Shown here one piece after another: positions 47,739 to 54,644 of a stretch of 64,000 nucleotides of DNA (the stretch's first letter is position 1; every line of letters begins with the position of its first letter). The notes beneath the pieces are model-generated. The model had not been told where the DNA came from and ran no database searches. It worked only from the letters and a program-made list of their open reading frames with translations. The stretch comes from JAEUKA01 sp044228505. GTDB lineage: Bacteria; Myxococcota_A; Polyangia; Palsa-1104; JAEUJZ01. A program made the translations under genes and the position numbers. The DNA lies in the NCBI GenBank assembly GCA_044228505.1, contig JBGAUT010000006.1:1-64000 (forward strand). Direction: 5' to 3'.

Positions 47739-48896
47739 ATGGACAAAGGGCAAACGATGACTTCTGGGGGGTCCACTTTGGCGGTTCCCGGTCCGTTGCG
47801 GCTGGATGTGGCGGGGATCGGGCGGCTGATTGCGGTGTTGTGGGCAGCCGGCTATCGGGTGATCGGTCCAACGGTAGGTGAGGGTGCGATTGTGTACGGC
47901 GAGGTCCGCAAGATCGCCGACCTGCCAGTCGGCTATACCGATGAGCAAGATGCCGGGCACTACCGATTGCTACGGCGCGATGATGCGGCACTGTTTGGAT
48001 ACAACGTCGGCCCGCACTCGCTCAAGCGTTTGCTCTTGCCACCACGTGAGCGCCTGTTTTCGACGATCCGCACGGGGAAAAAGCTCGAGGTCCAGCCGGA
48101 GCCGCTACCCAGCGAAAAGGTGGCGTTTCTTGGGGCCAAAGCCTGTGAACTGCGGGCGATGCTGACGCAGGACGGCGTGTTTTCAAGCGAACAACATCCC
48201 GATCTGCAGTATCTGGCTCGGCGCAAAGGCATGTTCATCATCGGGGTGAGCTGTACCAAGGCGGGCGGCACTTGTTTCTGTTCGTCGATGGGCAGCGGTC
48301 CCAAGGTTGAGGATGGGGCCGATCTGGCGCTGACCGAGGTGGTGGGGCGGCACGAGCACTATTTTGTCGTCGAAGTGAAGTCGGCTGCGGGGGCCGAAGT
48401 GGTGGCCCAGTTGGCGCTTTCACCCGCCTCGGTGGACGAACGGCGTCAGGCCGAGCTGCGGGTGGCGGATGCAGCGACCCAGATGGGGCGACATTTGGCG
48501 ACGGTGGGGCTCAAAGAACTGTTGGCTCGCTCGTCGGACAGTCCCCACTGGGATGCGATCGCGTCACGCTGTCTATCGTGTGCCAACTGCACCCTGGTGT
48601 GCCCGACCTGTTTTTGCAACACCGTCGAGGACGTCACTGACCTGGAGGGCGATCATTCCGAGCGCTGGCGACGGTGGGACTCCTGTTTTCATGACGATTT
48701 TTCATATCTGCATGGGGGTTCAGTTCGCCAGTCGTTCAAGTCTCGTTACCGGCAGTGGCTGACCCATAAGTTATCGACGTGGATCGATCAGTTTGGCACC
48801 TCCGGCTGTGTCGGCTGTGGCCGCTGCATCACGTTCTGTCCCGTCGGAATAGACCTTACCTCCGAGTGCAAAACACTCCAAGCGAGCAACCCATGA
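47739..48896 (+). CDS. hydB: Group 3b hydrogenase beta subunit (4Fe-4S dicluster)
   Basis: A 385-residue iron-sulfur protein like the beta subunit of NAD(P)-coupled sulfhydrogenases (and anaerobic sulfite reductase subunit A). Cysteine groups: GVSCTKAGGTCFCSSMGSGP about residues 169-188, then the ferredoxin motifs CLSCANCTLVCPTCFC and CVGCGRCITFCPVG. It moves electrons between the hydrogenase module and the flavin subunit. An ATG at 47757 is an alternative start. Its stop overlaps the next gene as ATGA. First gene of a five-gene rightward operon. Confidence 0.92.
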   Translation: MDKGQTMTSGGSTLAVPGPLRLDVAGIGRLIAVLWAAGYRVIGPTVGEGAIVYGEVRKIADLPVGYTDEQDAGHYRLLRRDDAALFGYNVGPHSLKRLLLPPRERLFSTIRTGKKLEVQPEPLPSEKVAFLGAKACELRAMLTQDGVFSSEQHPDLQYLARRKGMFIIGVSCTKAGGTCFCSSMGSGPKVEDGADLALTEVVGRHEHYFVVEVKSAAGAEVVAQLALSPASVDERRQAELRVADAATQMGRHLATVGLKELLARSSDSPHWDAIASRCLSCANCTLVCPTCFCNTVEDVTDLEGDHSERWRRWDSCFHDDFSYLHGGSVRQSFKSRYRQWLTHKLSTWIDQFGTSGCVGCGRCITFCPVGIDLTSECKTLQASNP

Positions 48897-49399
48897 ACCC
48901 TACCGGAAACGCCTTTACGCCCCAGATGCTGGCGCTGCCGTTTTTTACGGGCTTTGCTCCAGATGAACTCCAGATACTGGCCAAGCACAGCCGTTTGGTG
49001 AGCTGGCCCGCCGATACCGAGGTGATCCGCGAAGGACAGGTAGCCACGGAGTTTTTTCTGATTCTCGACGGTAAGTTGATGGTTCAGACGCACCTGCCGG
49101 GACGCGGTGAGATTACACTTCAGACGCTGTTGCGCGGCGATGTGCTCGGTTGGTCATGGCTGACCGCGAACGCGAGCTTTTCTTTTTCGGCGCGGACGCT
49201 GCAGGCCTCTTCGGCACTGGCGTTCGATGGGACGACGCTCTTGCGGGAGTGTGAGCATCATCCCAAGCTTGGCTACCTGCTGATGAGACGGTTCGCGCTC
49301 GTGATGAGTGATCGACTTCGGCATACCCGACTTCAGCTTCTCGACTTGTATGCTCCGCCTCGTTCGAGCGGTGCGTTTCCGGTGATCAAGAAGAGATGA
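48893..49399 (+). CDS. Cyclic nucleotide-binding-fold protein in hydrogenase operon
   Basis: A 168-residue protein that is only a cyclic-nucleotide-binding fold, with no helix-turn-helix after it. It starts with the fold's FFTGFAPDELQIL and VIREGQVATEFFLILDGKL. At the phosphate-binding cassette, the usual Gly-Glu is replaced: GDVLGWSWL, so the Glu that contacts the ribose is missing, while an Arg follows in SARTLQASS. It may therefore bind no cyclic nucleotide or another ligand. Both ends overlap neighbours by four bases, so it is co-translated with hydB and hydG. Confidence 0.88.
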   Translation: MNPTGNAFTPQMLALPFFTGFAPDELQILAKHSRLVSWPADTEVIREGQVATEFFLILDGKLMVQTHLPGRGEITLQTLLRGDVLGWSWLTANASFSFSARTLQASSALAFDGTTLLRECEHHPKLGYLLMRRFALVMSDRLRHTRLQLLDLYAPPRSSGAFPVIKKR

Positions 49400-50256
49400 G
49401 TACCTTGCTGGCTTACCCTCCGATGGATCGCAGCTCCTCGCTGGTTCCCAGCCCGTATGTGGTGCGGCGATTCGTCTGTGATACTGCGGACACCTTCACG
49501 CTGACGCTGTCGCCAGAGTCAGGTGGAGACGCGCTGCGCTTTGCACCTGGCCAGTTCAACATGCTCTATGCCTTTCCGACGGGAGATGTCCCGATTTCGG
49601 TGAGCGGCGCGGCGTCCCGCCGGGATGTGCTGATTCATACGATTCGAGCCGTCGGGCCGGTCACAAGAGCACTGGCGCAGTTGCGACGCGGTGATTCGGT
49701 GCTGGTACGCGGTCCGTTTGGGGTGCCGTGGCCCATCGAAAAGGCCGTTGGCCACGATGTGGTGTTGGTGGCGGGAGGCATCGGGCTGGCACCACTGCGG
49801 CCGGTGCTCTATCACGTCCTTCGGCATCGCAGACAGTTTGGCCGGGTCGTCCTGCTGTATGGGGCGCGCACCCCGAGCGATGTCCTATATCGTCGCGAGC
49901 TTGCCAAGTGGCGCAGTCGGACCGACCTACAGCTTGAAATGACCGTCGATCGTGGGGATCCCTCCTGGCATGGTGACGTCGGGGTGGTTACCCAACTGCT
50001 GGACCGGGCACACTTCGATCCTGCTCACACCGTTGCGATGATCTGCGGCCCAGAGGTGATGATGCACTTCTCGCAGCTGGCGCTGGCGAAGCGGGGGGTT
50101 TCCAACGCGAATATTTTTCTGTCGATGGAGCGAAACATGAAGTGTGGCGTCGGGAGCTGCGGACACTGTCAGCTCGGACCGTTTTTCATCTGCAAAGATG
50201 GCCCGGTGTTCGACTATCCACGCATCTCGCCAGTGTTATCGGTGAAGGAGCTGTAG
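49396..50256 (+). CDS. hydG: Group 3b hydrogenase gamma (FAD/NAD(P)-binding) subunit
   Basis: A 286-residue ferredoxin-NADP reductase-type subunit. The FAD-binding half has RFAPGQFNMLYAFPTGDVPISVSGA; the nucleotide half has VAGGIGLAPLRPVLYHV; the C-terminus has the [2Fe-2S] motif MKCGVGSCGHCQLGPFFICKDGP. It exchanges electrons with NAD(P)H. The ATG overlaps the previous stop and the next gene starts one base after its own stop. Confidence 0.94.
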   Translation: MSTLLAYPPMDRSSSLVPSPYVVRRFVCDTADTFTLTLSPESGGDALRFAPGQFNMLYAFPTGDVPISVSGAASRRDVLIHTIRAVGPVTRALAQLRRGDSVLVRGPFGVPWPIEKAVGHDVVLVAGGIGLAPLRPVLYHVLRHRRQFGRVVLLYGARTPSDVLYRRELAKWRSRTDLQLEMTVDRGDPSWHGDVGVVTQLLDRAHFDPAHTVAMICGPEVMMHFSQLALAKRGVSNANIFLSMERNMKCGVGSCGHCQLGPFFICKDGPVFDYPRISPVLSVKEL

Positions 50257-50257
50257 G

Positions 50258-51046
50258 ATGAAAGCCAAAGCTCGTCCGAGGCTGGCAGTGTGGAAGTTTG
50301 CCTCGTGTGATGGCTGTCAGCTAAGCCTTCTCGATTGCGAAGATGAGCTGTTGCGACTCGCCGAGGTAGTGCAGTTCGCTAATTTCGTCGAGGCATCGAG
50401 CAAGGTTGAACCGGGACCGTACGATGTGTCGCTCGTCGAAGGCTCGATCACAACCGAGCACGATCGTCAGCGCATCCTCGACGTGCGCAGAGATTCTCAG
50501 ATCCTGATCACGATCGGGGCGTGCGCGACCTCTGGCGGGATTCAGGCGCTGCGCAACAGTGCTGACGTCGCTGAGTTTACCCGGCACGTCTATGCGCACC
50601 CGGAATATATCTCGACGCTGCGCGAGAGCACGCCGATCTCAGCCCACGTCAAGGTCGACTATGAGCTGTTTGGCTGTCCGATCAACAAAGCGCAGCTTCT
50701 GGAGGTCATTGCGGCGCTTTTGCAAGGTCGTAAGCCGCTGGTTCATTCGCACTCGGTGTGCGTCGACTGCAAGCTGCGCGGTACTCCGTGTCTGACGGTG
50801 ACGCGAGGCATTCCGTGTCTGGGCCCGGTCACTCATGCGGGCTGCGAGGCGCTCTGTCCAAGCTACGGTCGCGGCTGTTTTGGTTGTTATGGACCGAAAG
50901 AATCGAGCAATCCGGCGGCGCTTACCGCGCATCTGCACGATTATCTTGGCCAGCCGGATGTGGCACTTTCGAGGCTACTTAGCTCGTTTACCACCCAGGC
51001 GGCAGCTTTTGTGCAGGCTCGTAAGCGCTTTGAACCCGTGACTTGA
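50258..51046 (+). CDS. hydD: Group 3b NiFe-hydrogenase small subunit
   Basis: A 262-residue subunit with the proximal [4Fe-4S] ligands Cys17 and Cys20 (ASCDGCQLSLLD), GACATSGGIQ, and further cysteine groups (SVCVDCKLRGTPCL, GIPCLGPVTHAGCEALCPSYGRGCFGCYG) for the other clusters. It passes electrons from the NiFe site to HydB. No Tat signal is present, so it is cytoplasmic. AGGAGC precedes its ATG. Confidence 0.95.
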   Translation: MKAKARPRLAVWKFASCDGCQLSLLDCEDELLRLAEVVQFANFVEASSKVEPGPYDVSLVEGSITTEHDRQRILDVRRDSQILITIGACATSGGIQALRNSADVAEFTRHVYAHPEYISTLRESTPISAHVKVDYELFGCPINKAQLLEVIAALLQGRKPLVHSHSVCVDCKLRGTPCLTVTRGIPCLGPVTHAGCEALCPSYGRGCFGCYGPKESSNPAALTAHLHDYLGQPDVALSRLLSSFTTQAAAFVQARKRFEPVT

Positions 51047-51089
51047 TAAGCTGCACGCCGATCTTCTGCGACGACGATCCAATTCGATC

Positions 51090-52451
51090 ATGAGCGACCT
51101 GAACGACCCCCCCCCATCGAATGAGAGTGAGTTGCGTGTGCGAGCGGGTGCGAAGACCCGCACCATCAACGTCGATTACCTGGCTCGCGTGGAGGGAGAG
51201 GGGGCGCTGTATGTGAAGACTCGAGGCGATGTCATCGAGGATGTGAAGCTGCGGATTTTCGAGCCACCGCGCTTTTTCGAGGCGTTTTTGCGCGGTCGGT
51301 TGGCGAGCGAGGCTCCAGACATCACGGCCCGCATCTGTGGAATCTGTCCCGTTGCGTATCAGATGAGTTCGTCTCACGCCATCGAACGGGCGCTCGGCAT
51401 TACGATTACCCCGACGATTCGGGCGCTGCGACGGCTGCTGTACTGCGGTGAGTGGATCGAGAGCCACGGCCTCCACGTCTATATGCTGCATGCGCCCGAT
51501 TTTCTGGGGTTTTCGGACGTGGTCGCTCTCGCCAAAGCCTTTCCCGATGTCGTGCGCAGTGGCCTCCAGCTAAAAAAGACCGGCAACGAGATCCTGCGAG
51601 TACTCGGCGGTCGCGAGATCCATCCCATCAACATTCGGATCGGTGGATTCTACAAGCTACCAACGGTGGCCGAGTTACTCACGCTGCGTGAGCCGCTGGT
51701 GCGAGCACGGGATCAGGCGCTGGAAACGGTGCGCTGGGTGGCCGGCTTTCCATTTCCCGACGTGCAGCGTGATTACGATTTTGTCAGCTTGTGGCATCCC
51801 GACGAGTATCCGCTCAATGAAGGGCAGCTCGTGTCGCGCTCAGGGCTGCGGATCGCACCGAGTGAGTTCGAGTCACACTTCGACGAAGTGCACGTTGCCC
51901 ACTCGAATGCTCTGCATGCACAAAAGCGAGTCGATGGTGGCGCATATCTCGTCGGTCCGCTGGCGCGCTACAACCTGTGTGGCGACAAGCTACCGGAGCT
52001 GGCCAAACAAGCCGCTCGCGATGCCAAGCTCCCGACAACCTGCCGCAATCCGTTCCAGAGCATCATCGTTCGTGCCATCGAGCTGGTGTTTGCCTGCGAC
52101 GAAGCGCTGCGAATTATCAGCGACTATCATCCCGAAGGTCCGCCCTTTGTGGCCAGCGAGTTTCGTGCGGGAGAAGGCGCAGCGATTACCTGTGCACCGC
52201 GTGGCCTTTTGTACCAGCGCTACCGACTGAACCCGGACGGCACGATTGCCGAGTGTAAGATCGTTCCGCCGACTTCCCAAAACCAACGCACCATCGAGGA
52301 CGATCTGCGCGCCGTGGTCCAGCAAGAAATCCGTCGGCCCCAAGCCGAGCTGACCGCCCGCTGCGAGCAGACCATTCGTAACCACGATCCCTGCATCTCG
52401 TGCGCGACCCACTTTTTGCGCCTGGAAATCGAGGACGATGCAAACCGCTAG
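51090..52451 (+). CDS. hydA: Group 3b NiFe-hydrogenase large subunit
   Basis: The 453-residue catalytic subunit. The four NiFe ligands are in RICGICPVAY near the N-terminus and DPCISCATHFL near the C-terminus. The latter His is the usual cleavage site of the maturation protease; here 12 residues follow (FLRLEIEDDANR), so processing is expected. Sequence RVEGEGALYV and the small-subunit type place it in group 3b (NADP-linked, cytoplasmic). No hyp genes or maturation protease are in the window. It overlaps glmM by 14 bases. Confidence 0.95.
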   Translation: MSDLNDPPPSNESELRVRAGAKTRTINVDYLARVEGEGALYVKTRGDVIEDVKLRIFEPPRFFEAFLRGRLASEAPDITARICGICPVAYQMSSSHAIERALGITITPTIRALRRLLYCGEWIESHGLHVYMLHAPDFLGFSDVVALAKAFPDVVRSGLQLKKTGNEILRVLGGREIHPINIRIGGFYKLPTVAELLTLREPLVRARDQALETVRWVAGFPFPDVQRDYDFVSLWHPDEYPLNEGQLVSRSGLRIAPSEFESHFDEVHVAHSNALHAQKRVDGGAYLVGPLARYNLCGDKLPELAKQAARDAKLPTTCRNPFQSIIVRAIELVFACDEALRIISDYHPEGPPFVASEFRAGEGAAITCAPRGLLYQRYRLNPDGTIAECKIVPPTSQNQRTIEDDLRAVVQQEIRRPQAELTARCEQTIRNHDPCISCATHFLRLEIEDDANR

Positions 52452-53814
52452 CAAGACCACTGACCGCAAGCTGTTCGGCACCGACGGTATTCGCGGCATC
52501 GCCAATGTTCCACCGATGACCATCGAGACGGCGATGCGGCTTGGTCGTGCTGTCGCACGTCTTTACCATCGACCCGGCCATCGAGGTCGAATCATTATCG
52601 GCAAAGACACCCGGCTGTCCGGGTACATGTTCGAGCAAGCGATGGCTGCGGGCATTTGTTCGATGGGTGCCGACGTCATGCTGTGCGGGCCGCTGCCGAC
52701 CCCGGGGATTGCGTTTTTGACCTCGTCGATGCGCGCTGATGCTGGGGTGGTGATCTCGGCCAGCCACAACCCCTATTACGATAACGGCATCAAGATCTTC
52801 GCTGCGGACGGCTTCAAGCTGCCCGATGCCACCGAAGCCAGGTTGGAAGAATTGATGGAGCAGGGCGAAGACCGGCAACCGCTGCCTGCCCCGGAAGACA
52901 TCGGCCGAGCCCAGCGCATCGACGACGCCAAAGGGCGGTACATCGTCTTTTTGAAGAACTCGTTTCCGAGGCGACTTTCTCTTGATGGGCTCAAGATCGT
53001 CGTCGATTGTGCACATGGTGCCGCTTATCGTGTCGCTCCCAATGTGCTTGCGGAACTGGGCGCTAGCGTGACCTCACTGTCGGTGGCTCCCGACGGCAAG
53101 AACATCAACGACCACTGCGGCGCGCTTCATCCTGAGTCCATGTGCAGGGCGGTCGTCGAGCAAGGCGCGCATGTTGGCATTGCCCTCGATGGAGACGCCG
53201 ATCGCGTCATTTTTGCTGACGAGCGGGGTCGAATCGTCAACGGCGACGCCATTATGGCGCTGTGCGCTCGGAGGCTGTTGTCGCGAGGAGAGCTGCGGAA
53301 AAACACACTGGTGGCGACGGTGATGTCGAACTTGGGGCTCGAGCGGGCCATGGCTGACATGGGTGGTCAGCTACTCCGAACCGCCGTTGGTGACCGTTAC
53401 GTCGTCGAGGCGATGCGTCAGCATGACCTGAACCTTGGAGGCGAGCAGAGCGGTCACTTGGTGTTCCTTGACCACATGACGACCGGCGACGGCATCATTG
53501 CGGCGCTCCAGGTTTTGGCGATCCTGCTCGAAGAAAACAAGCCACTCTCGGAGCTGGCGAGCCTGATGAAGCAGTATCCGCAGGTGCTTCTGTCGGTGAA
53601 TGTGGCACGGCGGTTGCCGCTCGCAGAGCTTGCGACGGTACAGTCGTTGATCAGTCGGATCGAAAGTGACCTGGGCAGCGATGGTCGGGTGCTGGTGCGC
53701 TACTCAGGGACAGAGCCGAAGGCGCGAGTCATGATCGAAGGTCCAGAATCGTCGCTGATCAATCGCTATGCGCAAGAGATCGCCTCGGAGCTGGTGCAGG
53801 CCTGTGCCACGTAA
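52438..53814 (+). CDS. glmM: Phosphoglucosamine mutase
   Basis: The 458-residue enzyme turns glucosamine-6-phosphate into glucosamine-1-phosphate for peptidoglycan and lipid A. LFGTDGIRGIAN is at the N-terminus, the phosphorylated Ser109 lies in VVISASHNPYYDNGIKIF, the metal site is DGDADR, and RYSGTEPKARVMIEG closes the protein. GAGGAC precedes the ATG, which lies inside the end of hydA, so it may be part of the same transcript. Confidence 0.97.
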   Translation: MQTASKTTDRKLFGTDGIRGIANVPPMTIETAMRLGRAVARLYHRPGHRGRIIIGKDTRLSGYMFEQAMAAGICSMGADVMLCGPLPTPGIAFLTSSMRADAGVVISASHNPYYDNGIKIFAADGFKLPDATEARLEELMEQGEDRQPLPAPEDIGRAQRIDDAKGRYIVFLKNSFPRRLSLDGLKIVVDCAHGAAYRVAPNVLAELGASVTSLSVAPDGKNINDHCGALHPESMCRAVVEQGAHVGIALDGDADRVIFADERGRIVNGDAIMALCARRLLSRGELRKNTLVATVMSNLGLERAMADMGGQLLRTAVGDRYVVEAMRQHDLNLGGEQSGHLVFLDHMTTGDGIIAALQVLAILLEENKPLSELASLMKQYPQVLLSVNVARRLPLAELATVQSLISRIESDLGSDGRVLVRYSGTEPKARVMIEGPESSLINRYAQEIASELVQACAT

Positions 53815-53818
53815 AGGG

Positions 53819-54634
53819 TTACCGTAGTCGCTGATGAGACAGTCGCTGCGCCCAGGTCGTCAGCTCGGTTTCCTCGGGAAAAAATGGCTGCCACGGCGGC
53901 CGACCCAGGCTGTGTCGTAACAGCATCAGCGGGTACAGCACATAAGACGGCGGTCGTTGTGCACGACGGGCTTTGAGCGCCCGTTCCTTTTCTCGGGTTG
54001 CCAGCGGTTCAAAGGTCGATATCGGATGGACTCGTACCGATGACAGTAGTCCTGCCAGCTCGGTTCGCCGGTGATCGACCGCCTCGGTTTCCATCGAAAA
54101 CGCGCCGCACTGCGGGTGCCAGTGCTTGAGCATTCGACATGCTCCGAGGGCTTGCCCGCGATCCGAGGCCACTCCGAGGAGCGACCAGTCCTTTTTCTTC
54201 GCAATGCGCAGCGAGTTATAGATGTTCTCTTCGGTGTGCAGTGCGTAGGGTTCCAAGTAGATTCGCTCTGCTGGCACGCCCATCGACGTCATGGCCGCAG
54301 CCAGAGCCTCTGCCTCGACAAACGGGTTTTGCACCGCCGCTCCCGAGGTAATGAAGTGATGCGCCAGTCCCCGTTCCCACAGCATCGCCGCCCACACCGC
54401 CCTCCTTTGCAAACAGCGAGTGAGCGCTCCATCGGCAAGCGTTGGGCAGCCTGGGACGATCACAGCGTCAAACGGCTGGGCCACGGGAGCCTTCACTTCC
54501 AAATGCCCCAGATAGCCTTGCATGACGACGGACAGCAGCATCGCCCCGAACATAACACAGCCAATCGTCCACCTGAGCCATGACCGCTTTCCGTCGCTGA
54601 TCCGCTTCGATGGAGTACTGCTAGGCTGAGTCAT
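53819..54634 (-). CDS. YdcF/SanA-like (DUF218) membrane-anchored protein
   Basis: About 271 residues. One N-terminal transmembrane helix (WTIGCVMFGAMLLSVVMQGYL) precedes a YdcF-like domain: DAVIVPGCPTLADG, AHHFITSGAAVQNP and, after a helical section, LHTEENIYNSLRIAKKK. The family is thought to act near the envelope; the reaction is unknown. The ATG at 54634 avoids overlap with the upstream gene; one at 54661 would overlap by 17 bases. Same strand and close to the AAA/TPR gene, so probably one operon. Confidence 0.8.
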   Translation of the reverse strand: MTQPSSTPSKRISDGKRSWLRWTIGCVMFGAMLLSVVMQGYLGHLEVKAPVAQPFDAVIVPGCPTLADGALTRCLQRRAVWAAMLWERGLAHHFITSGAAVQNPFVEAEALAAAMTSMGVPAERIYLEPYALHTEENIYNSLRIAKKKDWSLLGVASDRGQALGACRMLKHWHPQCGAFSMETEAVDHRRTELAGLLSSVRVHPISTFEPLATREKERALKARRAQRPPSYVLYPLMLLRHSLGRPPWQPFFPEETELTTWAQRLSHQRLR

Positions 54635-54644
54635 CAGTTGACGG

